Assembly (NCBI GenBank): GCA_964634795.1
Contig: CAZWLL010000047.1
Span: forward strand, 1-15,870
Direction of reading: 5' to 3'
DNA: 15,870 bases
Source: UMGS1696 sp964634795
GTDB lineage: Bacteria > Bacillota > Clostridia > Oscillospirales > CAG-272
Positions 10,001 to 15,222 of this stretch are shown here, one piece after another. The notes beneath the pieces are model-generated. The model had not been told where the DNA came from. It saw only the letters and a program-made list of their open reading frames with translations, and made no database searches. How positions within the stretch are numbered: the stretch's first letter is position 1; each line of letters starts with the position of its first letter. Both the position numbers and the translations under genes were made by a program.

Positions 10001-10392
10001 GAAATATTGTTGTATACACGCAGGCTTTTCCACACGGAGAGCATAGCCTTCCACATTATGAGAATACGTGAGCCTTTGTCAATAATGCTGTCCGCAAGAC
10101 CTCCGCACTCACGAAAGACAGAACGCGCGAGATTCGTGAAATTAGTTACCTCAAGATGAAGATTGGAGGACGGTGGAAGCAGAAAAGCGAATTTGCGTTC
10201 CCAAACCACGGTTTCCTGCTCCGGGACTATAACGACGCAGTCGTTAACGACCACATCGTTGACGATAACATCGTTAACGCTTACATCGTTGACGATTACA
10301 TCGTCATTGCTCCCTTTCAGAAGAGAGCAGACCTCGCGTGTTATCATATCGCTTTTACCGCTGCCGCTTCTGCCTGTAATGAATTTTATCAT
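7084..10392 (-). CDS. addB: ATP-dependent helicase/deoxyribonuclease subunit AddB
   Basis: The second subunit of AddAB. It supplies a nuclease for the other strand and, in characterised enzymes, the site for Chi recognition. It begins with an intact Walker A motif, GRSGSGKS (7-14). The C-terminal nuclease has ADRIDLAD and VVDYKTG (Asp946, Lys948). The four iron-sulfur ligands are present: Cys789 in YIRCPFSYAC, then Cys1086, Cys1089 and Cys1095 in the CX2CX5C tail, matching the 4Fe-4S arrangement of this family. The length of 1102 residues is close to normal. It is odd in carrying five 5-residue repeats (residues 30-54, VND-rich) in the loop just after the Walker A helix. GAGG lies 7 bases before the ATG. 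It precedes addA, overlapping it by 8 bases, and follows the LytM-domain gene by 90 bases. Confidence 0.96.
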   Translation of the reverse strand: MIKFITGRSGSGKSDMITREVCSLLKGSNDDVIVNDVSVNDVIVNDVVVNDCVVIVPEQETVVWERKFAFLLPPSSNLHLEVTNFTNLARSVFRECGGLADSIIDKGSRILIMWKAMLSVWKSLRVYNNISSHEDRSIPILLRAIDELKRNGISPDEAESALELMTNDAASAENSAISEKSGKYGSFVDRLSDAVLVYSAYNSLLHEEYIDSADVETKLAHSIASNPYFKGKSVFVDSFLSFTAGQEKILREIMRSADNFTAAVMTEARGKNDIPPQFFETNETLKKLMRTADSVGEKYDIVSLDTNMRHINNPELAFCERNIFSGSHDKISAEQKNGAVELIRCRDKSDEARICSAAVNSFLKSGCDYSDIGIVAHDIEPYKGIIDTELRQHGFNCFISQSSGVTQNPVIKFFGYMLKIVSEGWQKQDIISLLKTGLITLTPPESEDGTTDELFPYSAELFENYINTWNLNGRNVYTGESWSMNPDGCKLEITEYGERMLALINNTRIQLTAPLDLFAEIFDNDSHSADVSVIAKAIVSAAEAYGIFDGLERICAAYTEHNMAEEAVKCRAGWRTLCEILDKAVEFLNGTEIDAKRFAGLYNRVAQSMDTGSIPSGGNEIIIGSAQGIRLEGKKYIIILGANEGEFPAETDSEKQFFSDRDRIALEQYGINLMDCSSDVLMSREYCMFYRTISAASEKVLILSEENKDVSFAVSEIREMLDTDFTYSRDIGTEYSVYDKKSAEDYLLDKGYGNHIQRESPEQSSTDNIIHSGETLYLSQTKLSTYIRCPFSYACKYEIKVKPRPQGEMTIPDIGVIIHLILQKYFSYIYSDSSDSHPAVSREELVDNITNGIKEKLKQSMGQAEGRAEYLFARIKRQVLVFIEKLENEIAASGFTPVLFEQKIGRGGIKPIEFRSTDGERIIIEGIADRIDLADNDTSLLVRVVDYKTGNKSFKRDNLDNGTEIQLLIYMFSILNSPTYLSHVKTVDFGGIVYVSDNLATLSSNRNDAPDDITKTAHEKINFSGMMNSRLQTGNEDKKSKLIYIDKNELTDIRNKLFEQIKSIGDNILRKNFDLKPAIIDGIDPCGLCDNAYICRYRSSNV
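10231..10305 (-). repeat. Five in-frame 15-bp tandem repeats inside addB
   Basis: On the coding strand, five units of 15 bases follow one another without gaps (10305-10291, 10290-10276, 10275-10261, 10260-10246, 10245-10231). Typical units are AACGATGTTATCGTC and AACGATGTGGTCGTT. They encode DDVIV, NDVSV, NDVIV, NDVVV and NDCVV, after which the normal beta strand VVIVPEQ continues. Units 1 and 3 end in GTC while 2 and 4 end in GTT, which hints at duplication of a 30-bp pair. Since 15 is a multiple of 3, gain or loss of units would keep the reading frame. Confidence 0.9.
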
Positions 10393-10411
10393 CGTTCAAC
10401 CTCGATTTAGA

Positions 10412-10457
10412 AAACCGTGCGTCATGCACCGAAAGAACGGTAACAAGCGCACGGTTT
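10412..10457 (-). other. Stem-loop between the LytM-domain gene and addB
   Basis: AAACCGTGCG (10412-10421) and CGCACGGTTT (10448-10457) are a perfect 10-bp inverted repeat around a 26-base loop. The loop itself can form a small ACCG/CGGT hairpin (10428-10431 with 10438-10441). Read on the minus strand, the stem is followed by only four T and then CTAAAT, so it is at best a weak terminator for the upstream gene. It could equally be a leader hairpin that modulates addB, whose start is 20 bases further on. Confidence 0.6.
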
Positions 10458-10463
10458 AGATGC

Positions 10464-10493
10464 ATAATATTGTTTTTACGGGTTATTCGTCTA
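10464..10493 (-). promoter_or_regulatory. Possible sigma-A promoter for addBA
   Basis: On the minus strand, TAGACG (complement of 10488-10493) is followed after 18 bases by TATTAT (complement of 10464-10469). This matches the -10 consensus at 5 of 6 bases and the -35 at 4 of 6. The -35 lies just inside the end of the LytM-domain gene. Transcription would start near the outer edge of the stem-loop at 10412-10457, making that stem part of a short addB leader. The match could be chance in AT-rich DNA. Confidence 0.4.
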
Positions 10494-12135
10494 TTTCCGC
10501 GATAATAATTTTTCCGTAGTCTGAGGAATCCTGCCATGTGTCATACGGTGACACAAACGTGCTGCCGACAGACATCGCAATGTGTGCGCCGACCTCACCT
10601 GTGAATCCGGTCTGACCCGTTGTGCCTATCTTGTCTCCGCGCGCAACAATGTCGCCTACGGATACGTCTATTGAGCCGAGATTGTAGTACCATGTTTTAA
10701 GTCCGTAGCCGTGCTCTATTACGACCATGTTGCCGGCGTAGAGACAGTCGGAGGATGCGTATACTACCTCGCCCGCATTGGCTGCCACAACGTCAAGTCC
10801 GGCCTCCGCTCTGTAATCGACACCGTTGTTGCGGTATGCCGCGGTAGAGCTGCCGTTCAGTGTAATCTGGCGTCCGAAGCCGCGCAGGAGAGTATAGTCA
10901 CCTGATATTCCCTCAAGGAAGTAGCCGTCGAAATATCTTGTCGACGAACCCGATGCGGTCAGCTTTTCCACAACATTCGAGAATGCCGTGAGATTAGCCT
11001 CTGTGCGGTATGTGTCTATGATTGTATCGGAGAGCTGGTAGTTCGAGGTTTTATCTCCGCTGTTTTCTATCGTAATGTTTGTTTCCTGAGTCGTTCCGCC
11101 GTATACGAAGGTGATTGTGTATACGCCTGTCGGTATATCGAGGGAAATCGGAAGCAGAGCGACTGCGGTGCTTTCGTCAACCTTGTAGAATACGGGTGTT
11201 ATGTCGCCGCCCATTGTGGATGAATACTTGATGTTTTCGGGCTTTGTTACATTCAGCGCGGTTATAGCGGTGAATTTTCCCGCTTCAACCGTTGATACAC
11301 CGAGATAGAATTCCGCGGGAGCGGTAACGAGTGCCGTGAATTTGTAGTCAAGCTCTCCGCAGAAGCTTCTTGACGGGTCCTCATACCATTTAGCCAGAAC
11401 ATCGACATTGATATGACCTGTGTCCGTTGTCGAAAATACGGATATATCGGCAAGAGAGCCGTCAAACAGGGAATTTCCCTCATCGTCCGTAATTTTAACG
11501 GAGCAGAAGTCGGGTGTTAAGTCGAATGTAAGATCGATACCGCCCTCAAGCTCGTATGATTCGACATGATCGAATACAAGGGAGGATGTATCGGCATCGA
11601 CAAACGAGCCTGTATAGTTCTTGTACTGCCATATCGCGCTGTCGGGCTGAATATCGTATGAATGCGAGAGTGTAAGCGTAGGCATTGCCGCCTCGCCGTA
11701 GAGACTCTCCGCGTATTCGCTCGTTATAAAGGTTTCCGCATCCGCCTCGGCGATTTTGTATGTAGCTCCGTCGGATGTGCGCAGGTAGCATGTCGTCGGA
11801 TCGGTTGTAAAGTAATATTCGTAGGTTTCTGTCTTTACTCCCGTGGAGACGGACACCTTAAAGAATTGCTCGCCCATGAGAGAATCGGGAAGCGCCACAA
11901 TCGACTGGGCGTTTTTTTCGGCGCCGAGGAAGTATTTTATAAGCTGGTCGGCAGTGTCGCCGTCCGCTTCCTTTGTGTAGGAAAAGTTTTTGCCGTTTAT
12001 ATCATCAATCGAGATTGAAACCGCGTTGCTTTCGTCTATCGGAGCGTTTTGTGTCGTGTTGTAGCTAACGTAAGCTACAACCGACGGGATCAGACAAGCC
12101 ACAAGAAGAAGGCAAAGCACAATTTTATTTTTCAC
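10483..12135 (-). CDS. Membrane-anchored protein with degenerate LytM/M23 domain
   Basis: An extracytoplasmic protein with one N-terminal hydrophobic segment (about 4-25) that acts as signal anchor or signal peptide, then a beta-rich ectodomain of about 370 residues that I do not recognise, then a C-terminal LytM (peptidase M23) fold at about 405-545. The fold is clear from NNGVDY, GEVVYAS, GNMVVIEHGYGLKTWYYNL, VSVGDIVARGDKIG, TGQTGFTGEVGAHI. However, the zinc ligand His of HxxxD is Asn436 (Asp440 remains), the YAHL-type His is Asn485, and the final HxH reads HIA (His518, Ala520). It is therefore probably not an active endopeptidase but a scaffold or amidase activator; known catalytically dead LytM proteins include EnvC, NlpD and Bacillus SpoIIQ. 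The start is GTG, with AAAGGG (12143-12148) 7 bases upstream. It has its own promoter and sits between independent units. A sporulation role is only a guess. Confidence 0.82.
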   Translation of the reverse strand: MKNKIVLCLLLVACLIPSVVAYVSYNTTQNAPIDESNAVSISIDDINGKNFSYTKEADGDTADQLIKYFLGAEKNAQSIVALPDSLMGEQFFKVSVSTGVKTETYEYYFTTDPTTCYLRTSDGATYKIAEADAETFITSEYAESLYGEAAMPTLTLSHSYDIQPDSAIWQYKNYTGSFVDADTSSLVFDHVESYELEGGIDLTFDLTPDFCSVKITDDEGNSLFDGSLADISVFSTTDTGHINVDVLAKWYEDPSRSFCGELDYKFTALVTAPAEFYLGVSTVEAGKFTAITALNVTKPENIKYSSTMGGDITPVFYKVDESTAVALLPISLDIPTGVYTITFVYGGTTQETNITIENSGDKTSNYQLSDTIIDTYRTEANLTAFSNVVEKLTASGSSTRYFDGYFLEGISGDYTLLRGFGRQITLNGSSTAAYRNNGVDYRAEAGLDVVAANAGEVVYASSDCLYAGNMVVIEHGYGLKTWYYNLGSIDVSVGDIVARGDKIGTTGQTGFTGEVGAHIAMSVGSTFVSPYDTWQDSSDYGKIIIAEIDE

Positions 12136-12178
12136 GCTGAATCCCTTTCTGAATTATACAATTAGTCTATTTTATACT

Positions 12179-12207
12179 ATTATACTATAGGTGCTGTGAA
12201 AAATCAA
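12179..12207 (-). promoter_or_regulatory. Sigma-A promoter for the LytM-domain gene
   Basis: On the minus strand, TTGATT (complement of 12202-12207) is followed by a 17-base spacer and a perfect TATAAT (complement of 12179-12184). It lies about 20 bases beyond the aminotransferase terminator and gives a leader of roughly 35-40 bases before the GTG start at 12135. Confidence 0.75.
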
Positions 12208-12227
12208 GAAGAGCACAGTAAAATGAC

Positions 12228-12252
12228 AAAAAAAGAAGCCCGAAGGCTTCTT
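12228..12252 (-). terminator. Intrinsic terminator of the aminotransferase gene
   Basis: On the minus strand an 8-bp stem, AAGAAGCC with GGCTTCTT, closes a TTCG tetraloop and runs into a series of seven T. It starts 13 bases after the stop codon at 12266-12268. This separates the aminotransferase from the downstream LytM-domain gene. Confidence 0.93.
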
Positions 12253-12265
12253 TTATTTTATAAAC

Positions 12266-13570
12266 TCAGTTATTATTCTTCAAAACCTTTTCCGCGCAGG
12301 CAAGCTTAATGCATGAACATAGAATTTCAATAGCCTGACTAAGCTCTTCCGGTTCGGGATACGAAGGCGCGATTCTGAGGTTTGAGTCATACGGGTCACG
12401 GCCGTAGGGGTATGTTGAGCCCGCGGTTGTGAGCGTAACGCCGACCGAGCGCGCTATTTGATATACGCGTCTCGCGCATCCTTCGGTTACATACAGACTG
12501 ATAAAATATCCTCCGCGCGGCTTTGTCCAGTGAGCTATACCGAGTCCGCCGAGCTGTTCCTCAAATGTGTTTTCGACAAGCTCGAACTTCGGACGGAGAA
12601 TAGATGCGTGCAGTCTCATGTGCGCTCTGATGCCTTCGGCGTTCTTAAAGAACTTGACGTGTCTCATCTGGTTGATTTTATCATAACCGATTGTCTGTGT
12701 TGCGATAATCGGACGAATCTGTTCGAGGTTTTTGTCGGATGCCGCCATAATCGCAAGGCCCGATCCGGGGAATGTGATTTTAGATGTTGACGCGAAATAG
12801 AATATATTGTCCTCGGTACCGTATTCCTTTGCGAGATCGAAAATATTCGCAATCGGCACGGTTTCATCGTACAGCTCATGTACGGCATACGCGTTGTCCC
12901 AGAATATACGGAAGTCGGGAGCGGCGGGCTTCATCATTGCGATTTGCTCTACTACCTCATCGGAGTACGTGATTCCCTCGGGATTCGAGAATTTCGGTAC
13001 GCACCACATGCCCTTGACGGAAGGATCGGAGCATGCTATGTTGTATACCTCATCCATATCGGGACCGTCGGAGTTTAATCTGACAGGTACCATTTCTATT
13101 CCCATCTCACGGCAGATTGTGAAATGGCGGTCGTATCCGGGAGAGGGACAGATAAACTTGATTCTTCCCTGACGGCACCAAGGCTCATGTCCGCCGGCAA
13201 CACCGAAAAGCATTGCGCGTACTATTGTGTCGTACATTACGTTGAGCGAGGAGTTGCCGAGTACGAGAATGTTTTTCGCGGGAATTCCGAGAAGATCGCT
13301 GAACAGCTGCTTTGTCTCCGGAAGGCCGTCGAGAATACCGTAATTGCGGCAGTCGAGTCCGCTTGCGCTGAAGCAGTCACCGCGGTTGCTTATAATATTA
13401 AGCATACCCGACGACAAATCAAGCTGTGCCTGATTCGGTTTTCCTCTGGTAAGGTCGAGTGTAAGATTCATGTCAGACCAGCGGTCAAGCTTTTTCTGTT
13501 CTTCGGAAATAATCTGACGCAGTTCTTCCGTGCTCATTTCGGAGAAGGTTTTCTTTTCAGCCGATTGCAT
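12266..13570 (-). CDS. Class Ic-like aspartate aminotransferase (PLP-dependent, fold type I)
   Basis: A cytoplasmic PLP enzyme that probably moves the amino group between aspartate and 2-oxoglutarate. It resembles the subgroup Ic aspartate aminotransferases such as the Corynebacterium AspT type (Pfam family once named Aminotran_MocR), which lack any DNA-binding domain. Marks of the family are LTRGKPNQAQLDLS (40-53), WDNAYAVHEL (224-233, with Asp225 contacting the pyridine nitrogen), KFSNPEG (193-199), the PLP lysine Lys264 in STSKITFPGSG, and Arg399 in NLRIAPSYP, which would bind the substrate carboxylate. The 434-residue length is typical. AGGGGG (complement of 13581-13586) lies 10 bases before the ATG. 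It is monocistronic, with a promoter at 13713-13741, a dyad in its leader and a strong terminator. The precise amino donor is not proven by sequence. Confidence 0.88.
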   Translation of the reverse strand: MQSAEKKTFSEMSTEELRQIISEEQKKLDRWSDMNLTLDLTRGKPNQAQLDLSSGMLNIISNRGDCFSASGLDCRNYGILDGLPETKQLFSDLLGIPAKNILVLGNSSLNVMYDTIVRAMLFGVAGGHEPWCRQGRIKFICPSPGYDRHFTICREMGIEMVPVRLNSDGPDMDEVYNIACSDPSVKGMWCVPKFSNPEGITYSDEVVEQIAMMKPAAPDFRIFWDNAYAVHELYDETVPIANIFDLAKEYGTEDNIFYFASTSKITFPGSGLAIMAASDKNLEQIRPIIATQTIGYDKINQMRHVKFFKNAEGIRAHMRLHASILRPKFELVENTFEEQLGGLGIAHWTKPRGGYFISLYVTEGCARRVYQIARSVGVTLTTAGSTYPYGRDPYDSNLRIAPSYPEPEELSQAIEILCSCIKLACAEKVLKNNN

Positions 13571-13665
13571 AATATGTAATCCCCCTGCAGCGATTAGATA
13601 ATGATGTAAAATGAATTTAAGAGACTTTATTTATTCATTTGAAAGTGCCGTAAACAAGGAAAAAC

Positions 13666-13696
13666 AGTGAAACATGAAATATTTTGAAGTTTCACT
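13666..13696. promoter_or_regulatory. Dyad symmetry in the aminotransferase leader
   Basis: AGTGAAAC (13666-13673) and GTTTCACT (13689-13696) form a perfect 8-bp inverted repeat with a 15-base spacer that is itself partly symmetric (TGAAA and TTTGA). It lies just downstream of the predicted start of transcription of the aminotransferase, about 95 bases before its ATG. The position and spacing fit an operator for a dimeric regulator, or a leader RNA hairpin. No T-run follows, so it is not a terminator. Confidence 0.5.
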
Positions 13697-13712
13697 TGCA
13701 AATCCTGCTCTT

Positions 13713-13741
13713 ATTATATTCTATTATGACTTAAAATACAA
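13713..13741 (-). promoter_or_regulatory. Likely sigma-A promoter for the aminotransferase gene
   Basis: On the minus strand, TTGTAT (complement of 13736-13741) precedes a 17-base spacer and a perfect TATAAT (complement of 13713-13718). The -35 is weak (3 of 6) while the -10 and spacing are ideal. The leader would be about 135 bases and includes the dyad at 13666-13696. Confidence 0.55.
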
Positions 13742-13804
13742 GGGGTAAAAGCAAAATTTCAAAATATTTATCAGTTTATTCTTATATTTATCCGAAAAAT
13801 ATTA

Positions 13805-13810
13805 TATAAT
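13805..13810 (+). promoter_or_regulatory. Possible -10 element for the radical SAM gene
   Basis: TATAAT lies 32 bases before the ATG at 13843 in very AT-rich DNA. At the right distance (13782-13787) there is only a poor -35 match, TTATAT, so the call rests on the -10 and its position. Confidence 0.35.
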
Positions 13811-13842
13811 TGTGCAAATATAAAATCAGTCGAGGCTGCATT

Positions 13843-14835
13843 ATGGCACAGAGAGATACAAATCCGTATAAATATTCCGATACGAATAAAAGATATATGA
13901 CATATGACTGGTATCTCAAGCAGAGATACGGCGGAAAGACGGCGAAGGTCTCTCTCGATATAGGCGCAACCTGCCCGAACCTTGACGGAACGCGCGGTCA
14001 CGGCGGATGCATATACTGCCTGAACGGAAGCTCATCCGCCGTAGGGGAAGATATCCGAGAGCAATATATGCGTGGGTGCGAGGTAATGACACGCAAATGG
14101 AAGCCGATAGGCTTTATCCCGTATCTGCAGTCGAACACAAACACTTACGGCGACATAAACAAACTCCGTGAGATTTACAAAACCGCCGCACAGCTTCCGG
14201 GAGCGCTTATGCTTGACATAGCGACACGCGCGGACTGCCTCGGAGAGGATGTCATTGAGCTGCTGCGCGGAACGGCTGAGGAAATTCCGCTGACCGTGGA
14301 ATTGGGCCTGCAGACATCTAACGACCAAACCGCGGAGAAAATAAACCGCTGTCATACATTCGCGGAGTTTGTCGAGGGATACAATAGGCTCATTAAGCTG
14401 AGGGATGAGGTAAACGCCCGCTATCCGTGTGAGAGCTTTATAAACAAAAGATTTACCGTAGCGGTACATCTTATAAACGGACTTCCCGGAGAGGGATACA
14501 CGGATATGATGAAAAGCGCCGCCGATACTGCCGGACTTCACCCCGACATTGTGAAGCTGCATCTTCTTCATGTGCTGAAGGGGACTGTCATGGAGAAAAT
14601 GTACCTTGACGGGACATATACGCCCATGACACGTGACGATTACGTAAGGACGGTGTGCGACCAGCTTGAAATTCTGCCCGAGGATACCGTAATCGGCAGA
14701 GTAACGGGTGACGGCATGGCGGACGCGCTTCTCGCACCCATGTGGAGCAGGCGGAAAACCGAGGTCGTAAACGAAATAGACAAGGAGCTGTACCGAAGAA
14801 ACAGCTTTCAGGGAATCAAGACAAAACTGATTTGA
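13843..14835 (+). CDS. Radical SAM protein of the TIGR01212/YhcC family
   Basis: A radical SAM enzyme with one 4Fe-4S cluster. The family (E. coli YhcC, Bacillus YtqA) is widespread, and I know of no firmly established substrate. Cluster cysteines are Cys44, Cys56 and Cys59 in CPNLDGTRGHGGCIYC, a CX11CX2C spacing typical of this family rather than the usual CX3CX2C. Other family blocks follow: YLQSNTNTYGDI (94-105), ATRADCLGEDVIELL (127-141), VELGLQTSNDQTAEKINRCH, HLINGLPGE and KLHLLHVLKGT. The protein is 330 residues from this start. I prefer the ATG at 13843 because GAGG (13832-13835) lies 7 bases upstream; the longer frame from a TTG at 13810 would begin on the likely -10 box. It stands alone and converges on the short gene at 14923-15030. 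Confidence 0.92.
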   Translation: MAQRDTNPYKYSDTNKRYMTYDWYLKQRYGGKTAKVSLDIGATCPNLDGTRGHGGCIYCLNGSSSAVGEDIREQYMRGCEVMTRKWKPIGFIPYLQSNTNTYGDINKLREIYKTAAQLPGALMLDIATRADCLGEDVIELLRGTAEEIPLTVELGLQTSNDQTAEKINRCHTFAEFVEGYNRLIKLRDEVNARYPCESFINKRFTVAVHLINGLPGEGYTDMMKSAADTAGLHPDIVKLHLLHVLKGTVMEKMYLDGTYTPMTRDDYVRTVCDQLEILPEDTVIGRVTGDGMADALLAPMWSRRKTEVVNEIDKELYRRNSFQGIKTKLI

Positions 14836-14865
14836 ATTCGATTTATTCGGATTATCCTTGTTTAA

Positions 14866-14911
14866 CGCAAATAAAAACGGCATTCGATGTACTGACAATC
14901 GAATGCCGTTT
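14866..14911 (-). terminator. Strong intrinsic terminator of the 35-residue peptide gene
   Basis: AAACGGCATTCGAT (14875-14888) and ATCGAATGCCGTTT (14898-14911) form a perfect 14-bp stem with a 9-base loop. On the minus strand the stem runs into five T, then ATTTG, so it terminates the short gene that ends at 14923. On the + strand only three T follow, so it would stop the radical SAM transcript less well, although it is the only candidate there. Confidence 0.88.
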
Positions 14912-14922
14912 GGCTGTTTATA

Positions 14923-15030
14923 TTACTTTTTCTTTGCAGCGAGGTGGGTAAGAAGACCTGTCATGAATACGAGAAATACGGCTGAAATTAAAATCTCGGT
15001 GTACGATGGGATATATACGAGCTGTGACAT
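14923..15030 (-). CDS. Small single-span membrane peptide, 35 residues
   Basis: The frame reads MSQLVYIPSYTEIL, then a hydrophobic span (about residues 13-31, ILISAVFLVFMTGLLTHL), and ends in AAKKK. This is a single transmembrane helix with a positive tail expected to stay in the cytoplasm. GAAAGGAAG lies upstream, ending 9 bases before the ATG. An ATG 5 bases earlier is in another frame and gives only 15 residues. The gene has a near-perfect promoter at 15065-15093 and its own 14-bp-stem terminator, making a transcript of only about 190 bases. The layout and size resemble holin-like or type I toxin peptides and other small membrane proteins, but I cannot assign a family, and I see no clear antisense RNA gene opposite it. 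Confidence 0.68.
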   Translation of the reverse strand: MSQLVYIPSYTEILISAVFLVFMTGLLTHLAAKKK

Positions 15031-15064
15031 GGCATAATACTTCCTTTCTCATAACGTCATATAT

Positions 15065-15093
15065 ATTTTAGCACCGAATTCATATTTTGTCAA
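15065..15093 (-). promoter_or_regulatory. Near-consensus sigma-A promoter for the 35-residue peptide
   Basis: On the minus strand, a perfect -35 TTGACA (complement of 15088-15093) is followed by exactly 17 bases and TAAAAT (complement of 15065-15070, 5 of 6), with TGC directly before it as an extended -10 element. It is the best promoter match in the window. Transcription would start near 15058, leaving a leader under 30 bases. About 55 bases further upstream is a small dyad, TATGTA at 15147-15152 with TACATA at 15160-15165, of unknown meaning. Confidence 0.88.
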
Positions 15094-15170
15094 CAGTTAA
15101 CGTCTGAAATATTAACAAAATAAGCGATACTTTTTAACCACGATTTTATGTACTATGTTTACATACCGAA

Positions 15171-15211
15171 AACAAAATAAAACCGAGGATTCATATTGAT
15201 TCCTCGGTTTT
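15171..15211 (-). terminator. Intrinsic terminator of the solute-binding protein gene
   Basis: AAAACCGAGGA (15179-15189) and TCCTCGGTTTT (15201-15211) form an 11-bp stem with an 11-base loop. Read on the minus strand the stem ends in TTTT, ATTTTG and more T, a good termination run. It lies 12 bases after the stop codon at 15223, marking the end of that operon. The 15100-15170 stretch beyond it is AT-rich with no gene that I can see. Confidence 0.9.
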
Positions 15212-15222
15212 GTTTGTATGGC

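Noticed and set aside
3525..10392. A novel defence system built around the large helicase-nuclease pair
   Set aside because: All motifs, including the AddB iron-sulfur cysteines and both nuclease sites, match housekeeping AddAB, and no defence genes flank it.
13810..13842. TTG start giving 11 extra residues on the radical SAM protein
   Set aside because: The TTG begins on the last base of the likely -10 box, and GAGG is correctly placed only for the ATG at 13843.
14032..14898. 288-codon frame on the minus strand opposite the radical SAM gene
   Set aside because: It is fully antisense to a gene with clear family motifs, has no recognisable domain, and crosses the terminator stem at 14875-14911.
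15021..15035. 15-residue frame from the ATG 5 bases before the small peptide start
   Set aside because: It stops after 15 codons, and the ribosome binding site is only 4 bases away, whereas the 35-residue frame has a membrane span and better spacing.
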